Assembly (NCBI GenBank): GCA_013399695.1
Contig: VXAU01006135.1
Coordinates: 2,241,842-2,305,841, forward strand
Length of the DNA: 64,000 bases
Origin: Formicarius rufipectus
Taxonomy: Eukaryota > Chordata > Aves > Passeriformes > Formicariidae
Direction of reading: 5' to 3'
The notes beneath the pieces are model-generated. The model had not been told where the DNA came from, made no database searches, and saw only the letters and a list, made by a program, of their open reading frames with translations. Positions within the stretch are counted from its first letter, which is position 1. Each line of letters starts with the position of its first letter. The position numbers and the translations under genes were made by a program. This document shows, one piece after another, positions 37,301 through 50,048 of the stretch.

Positions 37301-39905
37301 AACCAGTTAGGCTTTGAGTCAGGGCTACAGCCAGCTGTTTTTAAAGGCCCCAAACAGACTTAACCATTTAAAAATGATTTAGCTGGTGAAACTGGGCCAT
37401 ATGAATTACTTGGTGGAACTAAGGAGACGAGAATGATGAGGAAGGAGTGAGGGGCTTTCTCGACTCAGCACTGAATGTTCTGCTGAAAAAGGGAGGGCAG
37501 GCAAAACAGCCCAGAGATGCCTGTGATTTCCAAGCGATCCGTGAATGTTTATTGGGATGTCATGTCTCTGACCCCAGAATGGGATGTAAGCCAATTTGTA
37601 TAAAAAGATACTCTTATATTCCTGGCATAGTTTTGTGGCGAGCAGAATCTGCTGTATGTATATTTTATGTTTCAGGTTGCAGGCCCCTGTGTGGGAGTTT
37701 TCTATAATGTCTTTCAATATTTATTTTGTTAGACTTTACAATTATGATCCTTAGAGAAAATAATTCTCAGATGCTAGATCATGCCTGTATAATTTGAATG
37801 AGATTATGCACACAGAGAGAGACAGTCCCTTACTTGCACACAGCAGCACCCCTATCATGTGCATTTCTCAAGCCCTTCACTTCTGAATATTTCTGCTGAT
37901 ATATTTATCTTTACAGCCACCATATGGGTAAACCAGTGACAGTCTCACCATGGCAGATTAATGCACAGACACATTGGCAGACAGTGCCTACACTTAAGTG
38001 TCTCCCTGGGGTCCTTATGGTTAGTGACGATAAACTGATAAGTTCAGAAGGTGTCTAAGCCTACCAAAGACCTAAACTGCCTGTGGAAGGCAGGAACTTC
38101 CAGGTATATTTACCAGTTCCCTGCAGAACCAGTGAAACACAAGAGCTTCAGCAGTTGATGTCACAGCTGATGCCAATATATCTATGTCCAGACAAAGCTA
38201 AAGTCACCAGTATAAATGATTTTTTTCCCCTAGACTTCTTGTCTCTTTGTCTTCTCTGCAAGGATCCTCATCTACAGGTCTGATTTACCAGGGAACACAT
38301 CCCTACTATTGCCTCGTTTCAGACAACATCTCTAGAGCACCTGAGAGGAAAGTGAAAGGTGTCTGTAGTTCTAAGAAAATGTTCAAACTGGAAAGATGAA
38401 TGTAGGAAAGGGAATGTGTTGGCTGACAGGATGAGGACTGAGAAAAGACAGCCATGGGTGGAAGAATAATTTAGCTAAACACCTATTCTGCTGTACAATA
38501 CAGTGCTGTGTGAAGAGGGATGTTCTCCAACAGGAAGAAAACCTTTTGGCTCTTAATCATTCCAGACCACAGAAACTGGAACAATGTGCCGGTGGAATAA
38601 TGGCCATACAGATCCAAGAGTCCTCCACCAGTAATGTGGAGACACCCATCTGTCTCTTCCATGTGAAGCTCTCCAATTTTGGAGCTCTTCACAAATTATT
38701 GAGAGGATAAATTCACAATAGTCTACTCTTCCACTTCTTTATCCCACATATAAATATACCCAAAAGGCTAAAGGGGATTACTGTATCATTTTGGGTGCAT
38801 GAAGAACAAAACTGGTCAGATGTTGAGAGATTAAATTGTGCATGGGCTGAATTTGTTTGGTGGTGGTTGAATCGGCTCTGGCGAATGATGAGAGAAACAT
38901 GCACCATGCAGGCCACCAAAATTTGAGTGGCTTGGAACAGGCCAGCACAGGCAAGCATGTGGGTCTAGTCACATCAGTGAGAACAATAATATCTTTACTG
39001 CTCACATGCAACAGGAGCAGCCAGAGATCTGTCAGCACAGTAGTTCTCATTAAACACCAGCCTTTGCCAGCGGTGAGTGGAACCTGGCATTTCCCAGGCA
39101 AAAGTATGTGCACAGTGTGTGCTGCACACACACACTCAGCCTGAGGTTTCTGGGAAGCATCAAGCTGCACAGCCACTCGGTTCAGGCTCTTAAGACCAAC
39201 ATCTTTGATTTGCACATGGCTTACTGCACACTGAAGAACCTTGTGTTCAGTGTGGGCACGGTCAGTCCAGAGCTTCCAGGAAGCACGGAGCTGTGGGCAG
39301 CAAAAGGGGCTGGGGTTTTCAGGTGCAGTGGAGGCATGATCAGTTTATTTCCTTTGAGCACTACACAGTAGCTCTCTGCTCTTCCTGTTGGGCAAGGAAA
39401 TCCTAGACAAATATCAAACACCCTCAGACTCCACCAAAAATGGCTGCCAAGTATAGGACAAGCATATGTCTATGTAAAGACAGATGTGAAGTAACTTAAG
39501 CTGTTGCAGACACTAGGAATAGTCAAAAGAAAAGCTTGACTTTAATCACTACTGTGCTGTGTTATGTTTCCCCTCACATTCCCACATGGGTAGGAGGGAG
39601 CAGGAGAAATTAAATATCCTGAAGTTGAGTTTAGGTCATCAGGAGTCTTCAGGGTTAATGGGAACCGTTATTGCTGAGATGCCAGGGAAAACTATTTCAG
39701 AACTATCAGCACTGCCAAAAAGAGCAAAATGAATCAAACATTTGAGTTCCTGTGTAGGAAGTAAAAATAATTATTCTGTTATTTATTGCTGAAAAAAAAA
39801 AAAAAGTCTTATTTCAGCCAAACTGACTGAAAGAAAAAAAAGCGTTCAAATTTTATGTGTTTGTGGCTGTAGGAGGATTTGAGTTGGATGGTCTAAATGA
39901 GTCCC
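34321..39905. other. Gene-free unique sequence
   Basis: It contains a (TGCA)n run at 34596-34612, a G/T homopolymer junction at 34630-34643, and a 'ctactgaagtcacacagtgg' relic near 36342. Frames of 138 codons (35473-35889, plus) and 145 codons (38778-39215, minus) show no domain, and the latter is overlapped by plus-strand frames. No exon called. Confidence 0.5.
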
Positions 39906-39924
39906 TGTGTGTGTGTGTGTGTGT
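39906..39924. repeat. (TG)n microsatellite
   Basis: About nine TG units, uninterrupted. Confidence 0.95.
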
Positions 39925-42539
39925 AAATGTCCCAACATGCCAAATAAGCAAGGGTCTGAGGAGTCTGAATATGGCTGCATTTGAATTTTGCAGAAATGCA
40001 GATTCATGGCCTGCTTGTATTTTGGCATAACAAACTGAGCCAAACACACCCAGGACTGAGAAAAGTTCGACCCTGCATCCAGTTTCTGGTTCCATGTCTG
40101 TTGCTGCCCTAAGCAAGCACGAAATGGGCTGCACAGGCCTTGTGTGTGTCACAGATGAACCAGTATGTTTTCTGGTTCAGTGTGAAAGTGTGTCTTTTTG
40201 CAGCTCCATAATGAGCTGTGTCTATAGCAGATGTCAAAACCCCAATTACAGAAGTTTATTTTCCATCCTAGACTATTTCCCGAGAACACAAACTCTTTGA
40301 GGATATTTAAATCTGCATGATGACCTGCATTTCTCCAGTGGCAATGCTTTGTGTTCTACAAGAGAAACCAGGAGCCCAATGCCAATCTCATATTTTCCTT
40401 CCCACGCCACTGGAAGCCAAGTGTTGTGCTAAGGCAGCATGCTTGGACCTCCAAGGCACTGAAGGAGATTCTCCACTGGAGAAGTCAACCACAAAGCTCT
40501 AACTTCAACTTGTGTGATGAGCTGCTGTGCACATCCCAATGTTTAGCTGTGTCTCCTCTGGCTGATGTCCCCTCCTCAGTTTTTCTTGGAGGACTCCTGT
40601 GGAAGCTCTGTTTTTGCAGGCAGAACACTTCCAGCTGTTGCCAGTGGTGGACTCTCACTTTCTACCAGAGTGGGCTATAAAATAATGATTTCCCCACTAG
40701 CTGCAGAAAGACATACAGAGTAATAGAAAAATCACATTACAGCTCTCAAATTCTGCAGAATGGTTCAATAAACACAGGTGACAACCCAATTCCCCACTAC
40801 TCCTGTGGCGAGGTCTAAAATAACATATGTAGATCCTCTGCATCCTCATCCTCATTCTTTCAGATGAGACTTTGCCACAATAGCATTCAAAGAATAAGTG
40901 TGGGAGTTACGGTTTTCTCTGTTTTGGAAGATCATTAGGAATTGGTCCAGGATTGGATCTTACCTTAAGTGAGAATACTCTTAAGAAACATCTCTCCAAA
41001 GAGAAGTTCCATATGAGATGAGTTCCCTGGGGATGGAAGAGCTCTTGGCTGCTGCTTTTATGAGATGTATCTGGACAGGCCACAGTGAGCTGTAAATGAG
41101 ACATGATCAGAGTTCATTTTCCAGGGCCCATTTTCCCAGTCATGGCCACCTCCAAGGCTGCACAGTTCAGAGTGTGAATTCACCTCCTTAAAAACCAGGG
41201 CTGTCTTGACAATCTGCTCCAGTCCTGCATGTCCTGACCTTTTGGTTATGTTATGGATGACCCTTTTACACTGTGTTTAATGACTTTTTGGGAATCTGGG
41301 AAAACATCCAATCATTCATAGCTGAAATATTGCACTTTGGAATCGATACCAATACAAGCAACCTTGTACTTCATAAAACTGACTGGGAACTGGTTTCCCA
41401 CCCCTTTTACTCTTCCAAGAACTGCAGCCACCACAATAAAGTAGCAGTAGAATTTATGATCATTTACAGTAAGTGGGAACAAGGCACTTCTGGTATCCCA
41501 TCCCTGGTATAGCTGTTTTGTTTAAAGCATTAAGGCTCCTACGAAATGCCTCATGCACAATTAAATGCAAGTATCTACAAGGCTTTTCAAGCTGCTTTGA
41601 TTTGCCTAAAAAGGGGGAAAAAAACCCCTTTGCAATTGCAAAATAACACACATGTTAGCTCAGATCAAGTCACTCCCAAAGATGGCATTGCTGACTCAAG
41701 GCCTATAAAGATTCTCTCTCAGTTACTTTTTTTTACTTCTTTGCCATCAGTATGTTTTATAAAAGTCACTCCTCATGGTAAGACTCTTTTTTACATCCAG
41801 TATAGCTCCTGACAAATGCAGAAGCAATTCTGAAGTAACCTGGACAGAGATGAAGGCAAGTGGTGTTTATTTCAGAAAGAAATAAAGGAAGATCTTCCCA
41901 GCTTGAGTGATGGCTCTGCAATTTGACTTAAGACAAACATAACTCCCAGCCCATCCTTCCAGAATATGGACTATTTTTAAAAGAAAGAGATGTTATGTCT
42001 GTCAACCTGCCCAGAAATCCTTTAGCTGTTAAAAGGAATCTGACACCCAGATTGTCAAAAGCCAAAAAGGAATACTTTGCAAACGTTTCAGGGATGTTGG
42101 GGCTGAGGAAAGGAAGAAAACTCCTAGAAAACATAGCTGGGAAAACAGATCTGCCATTGACTTGTAATAAGAGCTCAATCTGCTGCACTCAAACCTAAAC
42201 TTGTTCATTCCCAGGGCTGTGGTTTGCAGGACAAACAGTGGCCAAATGCAGGAAGTGTTGCCCATGGTCTCATTGTGTGTAAAAAGGGATTGAGCGTGTA
42301 ACGTGGATGAACCTGAATTATGTGAGGGAGGCAAACTCCACTGCTGTAGCTCCTGTACCTTCTGGTACTGCAATTCAGCAGCTTCTGTCATAAGGAATCA
42401 ACAGCTCCAGAAAAAGTTTGGTTTGGTGTGTGAGTAAAAGACCTAGGAATGAGCCATGACCTCAGAGAGCACCCTTTGGGAAGCACAACAGCATGAACTT
42501 TCCTGTCCCACAGTGTCAGGAAGGATTTTCATTATTAAT
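39925..42539. other. Gene-free unique sequence
   Basis: Frames up to about 120 codons (42029-42391, minus) carry no domain or splice context. No repeat family recognised. Confidence 0.55.
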
Positions 42540-42632
42540 TATCCATAAATGAGAAAACTCAGTAACTGAGAAGAGCAGATCTCCAGGTCACAAGGGGACC
42601 AAGGGCAGAGCTGGATCGGAAACACAAGCTCC
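42540..42632 (-). mobile_element. MIR-like SINE fragment
   Basis: 'ataaatgagaaaactcagta', then 'ccaggtcacaaggggaccaa', then 'gggcagagctggatcggaaa' is the reverse complement of MIR in block order (GATGAGGAAACTGAGG, AAGGTCACACAGC, GGCAGAGCYGGGATTYGAAC). Minus orientation, strongly diverged. Confidence 0.6.
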
Positions 42633-44754
42633 TGACAAAACCAATATAATTCAGTGTCTTCCAAAACACTCTGATTATAGGTGTGAGGATGTAAGAGGAG
42701 TAAGTGAAAACAGAAAGGCCTCCTAAGAGTTCCTCCAGAGACTCAGAGTCAGATCCCTAGAAATAAGTGGCTATTTGAATACACATAAAGTGAAGCACCT
42801 AAGGCCCGGGCTAACAACTTACGAAAATATTCTTTGAAAAAGAAGGCACAATCTATGATGTTACATATGGTGCATATTTGCTTACATCAATCCTACAGAA
42901 TTTAAATAGTGTCTGCTATAGTTCATACAGCAGAAAATCTGTAATAGATAAGGCAAGAATGGAATTCTGAGTTTGAAGAGAGTCTGAAACAGTAGCTCCA
43001 AACTGCTCCTTGCCCTCGGGGTTTGCTTTTTATTGGTTTCACCACTTAAAGCATGAAAAGAAGCCTATCATGAAGTGTTACAGGAGCTGCTGTCCAAACC
43101 TTTGCTGCATGTACATACTTGGGGGATGGCTGAGGACTTTCACCTTTTCTGGAAGGAGGCTCAGTTTTCAGAGCTTGAGAAAAACTGAAATCATGCTGTC
43201 TTCCCAACACACAATTACGAACTGAACCGACCGTGCAGGTTGGTTTTCTCTCTCTGGGTTGACGCATTTTTGAAGTCTGTTCTGCTAGTTCTGATATCAT
43301 TCTTTGAAAATTGTTGTCATTAATTTCAGAGTTAAAGAACCTGAAAGTGAAATGGCCTGGCCAGAACTGACTGATTTTTTGATTTTTTTTCACCAAATAA
43401 CCCAAACCACAGATTTGGTCTGACAGAATACAATTGTTTCCTTCCTTGTCCTAATTTCTTGCTGTGATTACGGGGGAGAAAAAAAATCCACTCTTCATGC
43501 AGGTCTGACTGATAGGCTCACCTGCAAGTGACCCCATCTTTTCTGTGGCTGATTTTTAATCAACATGTGTTTAATCCGGAAATGCTGTTTGTTCATGGTC
43601 TTTCTACAGTATACAGAGACAGTTTTGGCTAAAAAAAAAAAATATCTCTGCAAAAGCAGGCAAAATCATAGAAACCTGCTCTGACTGCTGTACAGGCATA
43701 CAGGAACACGGAAATTTTTCTTGGCAAAACCAATCCATGCCTTTAACATAGTAAAAACAAGAGTCACAACAACATATCAGAGGACAGAAAAACTCAAATA
43801 AAAAGCTTACATTGCTTGACATGATATTTTTGCTTTAAAAAGCCTTCCTAAGAAAGCCTGCTAGTAATTATGCATTTGCACCTTATTCTTTATTTAAACA
43901 CATTAAAAAGAAAACACCATCAACTCCTCCCAAAAAAAGCAAATCCATTACTTTAAATTACCATCAGAGGAATTTGCATTGGCCTAAAGATAGCAATCAT
44001 TTGACTGTAGAGGCTATAGGGCAAAGGAAGGGTTGTTACCCTTCCTGTCTCAGAAATGGAGCCCTGAGGTTGGTCAAGCTTTTTGGAAACCAAGGGCCCT
44101 TGTGAAATTTCTCTCAAAAAACACCATCACTCTCTAGCAGAGCCCTTCTCAGTGAATTGTGCAGATGGAAACACTGGTCCTCTTTACCCCTGAGGCAGGA
44201 TCTGCTACTATTTGTGGTAAAGCAACAAAAGTTACTACAGCTTCTCCCCAGGATGAGTTTTCTTACTTTTCATCTCTCTTTTCTTTTTTTTTTTTCCCCA
44301 GAACAAAAAAGCTGCTTAGTGAAATATTAATAAAAGTTGTTTAAAGAAAAAGCTATTTGAGCTGTTATATAAATTACATATACCACTGCATGCTTTCAAA
44401 ATCACATTTTTTGCTTTATTTGAAGTCATAGCACTCTTTCTCTGAAATAAAAATGTCAGGACACAACAAAAGAGGATCAGAAGTGCCTGCCTATGACATC
44501 AGCTTTGTTTCTTCCTCCCTCTCAATTCTGAACAAACACAGCCAGTATTTTCAACACAGTTAAGTATGCAGAGGCTGGGCTGGGTTGAGAGCAGATCTAA
44601 CTTCTCTTTCATGTATCAAGAAGGAAAAAAAGCATTGTATTCTGAAGCTTCGCAGAGAAAAAGCACTTCAGGCTTGGATTTGCACATTCACCTGCTTCTA
44701 CCAGCTGTAAGGTAAAAAAGTCGGGTTTGCATCATATTTTTCACTGCAAGCACG
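42633..44754. other. Gene-free unique sequence
   Basis: AT-rich, with a polypyrimidine run ending 'ttcccccag'-like at about 44300 that imitates a splice acceptor. No donor follows within a plausible exon. The frame at 43046-43405 (minus) has no recognisable domain. Confidence 0.5.
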
Positions 44755-45075
44755 GTCCACCTAAGTACGGCAAGTATTCAGCCTCTGAGCTCTCTTGCAC
44801 ACACCTCGGTGAAAGCCTCTCGTCAGCGATCGCACTTAATGACACGCCTCTCACTTAAACAATTCATTGTGTAAGGCTGTGAAACCATCTGGTTTTATTC
44901 CGAGGAGAGATATTGAATTCATTGTCATGACAAAGATTCCCTGCCTACAAAATTCCATTGACTACAAAAGAGGAGGAAGGACAAAAGAGGAGAGGCTGAG
45001 ATTAACGTGGGCTACTACCCTCGTTACCTGTGTAATATTAAAACTTCAAATTTCTCCTGGTAACTGCTGTTTCCA
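44755..45075. promoter_or_regulatory. Possible conserved non-coding element with paired SOX-type motif
   Basis: This segment keeps around ten CpGs in about 320 bp, although its surroundings are CpG-poor and it is not a CpG island. It holds the 8-bp palindrome GCGATCGC at 44826-44833. An inverted SOX-like pair, ACAAT at 44859-44863 and ATTGT at 44866-44870, follows, with further TTAAT/TTAAAC cores. No transposon similarity and no long open frame explain the low decay. The pattern fits an old developmental enhancer. That is inference and needs cross-species alignment. Confidence 0.3.
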
Positions 45076-46379
45076 TAAATCCAAAACAATCAGGTGTCAT
45101 CCAGCGTGTTCCTCACCTTGCCCTCACAACATGATCTGATGATCTCTGGAACTTTCTCTTCCCCCACCAGTCTCAGGAAAAGACAAGCCCAGGATGTGTG
45201 GAGAGGAGTCCAAATCAGTGGCAGTCCTGGAGCTCCTGACTTCTTGAATACTACTTGGATCTTCAGCAGAGCTGGGATAAGAACTGCTTCTATACCTTGG
45301 GTTACTACAGCTTCCTAAGAACTGGCCCTAAGACACATTGTATGACAGGAATCTTCTGAAACATCACCACACATACTTAACTAAAAGATTAAAGCCAGAA
45401 GGGTATTTTTGTGTCCTTCATCCTCATATATACAATTTCACCCAGACACCTCTAAATGAAGGGCAAAGACTGAGACTAGCCCTAAGTTCCCCTTTCTCGA
45501 GGAGATGAAACTCTCAAGTCTTATATATCCAGGTTCAAGAACCCAAAGCCACTTCAAAGGCATGATGATGTCCACAAGATTAGATTAGATCAACCACACC
45601 AGAGTGTGAAACATTCTCGGCTTTCTTCCACCCCTTTTCTCTGTTGATCAAAAGTAACTTCGAGCAAGTAAGATACACCAGGGGGGCATTCAAGGTAGAC
45701 AGTAGTCTGTCTCCATACTGCTCCATACAGCACTGGGAGCTCGGTGACATGTCCCAGATATAAGGGATCTGTCATGTGTGAGGGGAAGGTGAGGTGACAG
45801 AACAAATCCCTGTCAGGTACCAAGTTCATTACTTATCTAGGGAAGGGCAGAAAAACAAACACCCCTGAATGGAGCTAAAAGCATCTTAGTGGTACATTCC
45901 TCAGGACAGTTGCTGCTCAACCAGCCTGGAGAAGACTTTTAGCTGGAGAATTAAATAATTTCCAATAACAGAAGTATGAATCCATGCCAAATTGTGAGTG
46001 TAGTTCAAACAGCAGGCCAAAGCAGCTCTGGAGCACACTGTTATATATGTTTAGGATCTCTGCTAACTTCTTGGATTCTGACTTCTAAGCCCTTCAAAAT
46101 GTCAGGGACATACTCCATTCTCTCAGGCACTGAGTGGGGTGGAGAACAGACTATTGGTTCTAACGAAGTTCTGGCTTAAGACTGCCCTAAAATAAATGGG
46201 ACCAAAACACCTACAGCTTCCTCATCTGGCTGCAAAACTCCCCACAGAACTAGTTTACTAAAATGCACTCCTTTATTCAGCTTTTGCTGTACATTTTACT
46301 GGGAGTCCAGTTTCCTTTCTGCCTTCCAGTCTGGTCTTTGTTGTGTTTTTGAGGAGTCTGTTAGATAAGAGAAACAGAG
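45076..46379. other. Gene-free unique sequence
   Basis: No repeat, RNA gene or convincing exon seen. Frames are below 80 codons. Confidence 0.6.
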
Positions 46380-46690
46380 TGTTTCAGCCGCCTGGCTCCC
46401 ATGGCATGAGGGTGCCAGGCCTGGGAACGTCATTAGCAGACTTGTTTGGAGAAAAGGGGTTAGTTAACCACAGAACTGCTCTGCTGATAATTTGTTTAAC
46501 TGCTCCCGTGGTCAGAAGTGTGGTCAGGCTCACAGCATCCAGGAGCTGTTAATCACCTGTCAGCGGGCTCTTGCAACGTCCTCTGCAATTGCAGCCCTTG
46601 TCGCTTGAGGCTCTGTCAGCAAGGGAATTTTCAAAAAGCCTTCAAGAGAGAGGGAGCAGAGCTGTGGCTGAATCTCATCTGTGGTGTATC
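46380..46690. promoter_or_regulatory. Possible conserved non-coding element with GGTTAGTTAACC
   Basis: CpGs are kept near 46389, 46428, 46507, 46564, 46578 and 46601. GGTTAGTTAACC at 46458-46469 is an inverted repeat (GGTTA/TAACC) resembling an HNF1-like site, with an adjoining AACCACAG RUNX-type core. TTAATCACCTG near 46549-46558 joins a TAATC core to a CACCTG E-box. The motif mixture and lack of repeat origin suggest regulatory DNA. Confidence is limited because several chance ORFs also cover it. Confidence 0.25.
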
Positions 46691-49600
46691 TCATCTGGGA
46701 GTGGATTTCATTTGCCGGTGGAAACCCTGATTCTTATGGCAGCAAGGGACTGCACAATTCAGATTATTTTGCAGCTGAATTTTTCATTGTTCCATACACC
46801 CTGTCTTTCCTTTTCTGTTACTCCACTCCATCCCTTACAACTTCTGAATGCATAGGCCAGTTTCAACAACCCTGGACACATGGGAGAAGTCTTGTGCATA
46901 TTATGTTCCTACATCTCACAAAATCGGGGCAGAAGAGAAAGTGCTTAATGCCCCTCCTGGCAGAATACTTTCAGTGGAATCTCAGCTCTTACCTACTTGC
47001 AGCAACACTTGTCTCCTGAGATGCGTGCAAGTGCCCCAATTGCAAAAAAACCTCAAAGTCACATCTAATTAGAGACATCAGAGAACACAATGTCAGGACA
47101 GAGTCCCAGGCTCATGGTGTGTTAGGACTGCTGTGGTCTTGCGTTAGAGTAGGGCTTGGGGCTGAATCCAGATTCTCCACATGAGTCTCTGCTCTGAAAA
47201 ACAGTCTCTGCTCCGGAGAGTTACACTCTGAAAGGAGATGTGGGTCAGAGTTCTCCAGCAACTGAGGAGAGTGAAAATGGCTGAGGATGTGTCTGAGAGG
47301 ATGTGCGTGTTTCATTAATCAGCCCTAGTGATGAAGGACAGAAAGATGTCCTGTTCGACAAAGCTGTCACGACACAGGTTTGCTCTGGGATCATCAAACA
47401 CGGAAGTACTTAAAAAGATTGTGATTGATTTCATTTTCTCAACAGTTCATGATTGACCACAACCTTAGGCACAGTTTCAGTCTCTGACTCTCTCCAGTGA
47501 CCTCCCTCACTAACTAAAGATAGGGCTGCCTGGAAACAATTCCCCCATGTTACTGCACCCTATTAGTGATCTCCACTGTGGGGTGCCCCATTCGTTGGGA
47601 ATCACTCACCCAGGGCCCTTCGATTCATTGCCCTGGGGGGTTAGAGGAGTCCCACATGGTCCCTCAGACAGATGTGCTGAAGAACAGAACATGCTTTACT
47701 GTTGCCCAGAAGTCCTTATCAATGAGCCAGAGCTGAGTTCTGTGCTCTGCTCCTAACACGGGAAAACTTCTCAGGGCCAAACCTACAAACCAGAGAGGGG
47801 AAAAAACAGTTCTGGTTGTGAGAAATAAGAGCAGAATGGGGAATGTAGCATCAAGTCTGTATTAGAGGTATGTTTCACCCTTTCCCCGAGGAAAGAAGAA
47901 AACATGAAAGCTCAAAGTAAATGTGCATTTCCAAAAAAAATGCTATGTGATTAAGTGGTATGTTTTGATCACTGGCAGTAGGTATTCCATCACACAGGAA
48001 ATTACTGTTAAAGGTCACTGAGTATTAATTGAGCTTTATTTGCTCCAAATCACCTCATCACACCCCACAGCATATGCACTGCCTTTGCTCTGGCTCTGCA
48101 CATCCAGTTCTGGGCACACATACAGAGAACTGCAGCAATGATGCTCTGCCTGCCACGCTGGCAGGGCACACACCACCTCACCTCTGTCCTAGCAAGAAAC
48201 TCCTGGCTCCACCACTCTGCTCAGCGGCCTTTTAGGGCTGTGACTTGCCAGATGATGCATGCACATTTTTGAGAGCCCCTGGGAATCCACACATTGATTT
48301 TGATGGACTTTAGGCTGGGCTGTTACGCTCCAGCAGCCAGCTAATGCAGAGCAGCGATTCCAGCGGGGCTGTGCTCCGGCACGTGGTGTGGTGTTAGTGA
48401 AGAGGTTGAACCAAAGTGACAAGGAATAGATAGATGGAGAGTGATTTGGGGGGTAATTAGATACATCAGTGATGTGGGATTCAGACCAACACTCAGTGTG
48501 CACCAGAGACCCTTCCTGCCCCTCTGCATGAGGAAATCCTGTTTGGTTTTCACATGGATGCAGGGGTATCCAGGTTCTGGAGCTGGGGACTCTGAGAGAA
48601 TATTTATCCAGGCTAGATAGCAGCTAAAATACACTGATTGCTTACTCTGCTCTGGGTACTCTGGACTTAATTTTCCGAACAGCCAATAAGCAGAGCCATG
48701 GGAACCAGATCCAACCCTGCTCTGCTGGATTTCAAGACCATCAGGGACTTACAAGCCTCTTGGTTGACCTGCTGCAAAACTGAGTCCATAAACCTCAGCC
48801 GGAGTTTCCTGCAAGTGGGCCAGAAAGATGTGGGGAATGAGGCTGGGCCTGCAGAGCAGAACTGGCTGCCTTTCCTCTGGACTTCCTGCCAGGTACAACT
48901 ATGGGACCTCTCAGGCTTCAGAGGTTTTGCACCACGGTGTACATATAATATCATCTGGCCATGCCTTTCCATGCTGTATCTTGGTTAAGCCCAGGTATTT
49001 ATGCCTATTCAGCACTCAGTTCACCCTAAATGAGAAAGACTGTTGCCAGCATGTAAAAGATATATGAAATGTTGATCTGCAAAACCTGGACACTGGCAAA
49101 GCTTTCTGAGACTGTAAACCAGGGCATATCCCTACGAGCAGGATTTCTGTTTCCTTGCTGCCAAGGGACTCATGTCTATCCTACAGAGTTTATTTGTGGG
49201 AAGGGAAAAAATGGTCAATAAACATTAAATGAAACAAAAGAAAATGCCAAACTAAATCTGACAGGCTTTCTTCATACCACTTCATTTGGTGGAAAAACAG
49301 CATCTGTCCACTTAAATTAGACCAAAATATTGAGAAGGCATTTTCTAATGAGCTGGCAAATATGGATGCCAAAGGGGTGAGAACTGAAATCTGGAGAGGA
49401 TATTAGCTTTTCCCTCCCGATTCAAATATGATCTTTATTATTATTTTTGCTTCTTCTTTCCATTTAATTTGGCAGTGGACTTACAGAAGAAGTAAGCTTT
49501 TTTAGTGTTCTCCCTTCTGTGAACTCAGACTGAACACAGCCAAAATTAACTTCTCCCTGTGAGGTGAAGATAGAAGAAAAGGAAACTAATCCTTATGTCC

Positions 49601-50048
49601 TAACTCCCTCTCCCTGACATTATATCCTTTATTTTTAAGACCCTTGTATCATCTGCATATAAGAAAGAAAGAAAATAATATATCAAATTGGAATCTGGAA
49701 ATGTTTATTCACTTTACAATGGCATTGCCATAAGAAGTTTGATTTCTTATCTACTCCAGATTGCACTGCATAGGAATAGTAACCTCTTTAGCCCACCACT
49801 GACTTCTGTGATTCATTGGTGTAACAACAGTTTTGGAGGGGTCAAGGTATTTCCTTTCTATTCTGACAGCACACATTAAAAATAGGAGTTGTTTCTGAGG
49901 AGAGACCAAAAGGGGAAGAAGAAGGTTGCTGGTCAAATCAAAGAGTATATTGAAAGCAAATAGAATAAATAGGCTTTGATGATTTTCAAACATACACTTT
50001 AGAAGGTGTGTGTGCCTTTAGAAAGCAAAACAAATACTTAACTATCAT
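46691..50048. other. Gene-free unique sequence; possible 3' flank of the 50 kb ORF
   Basis: The strand opposite to the page carries AATAAA at about 49706-49701 and 49631-49626, which could serve the minus-strand ORF at 50049-50519 as polyadenylation signals. Frames of 95-104 codons at 48189-48988 overlap on both strands without domains. No transposon recognised. Confidence 0.45.
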
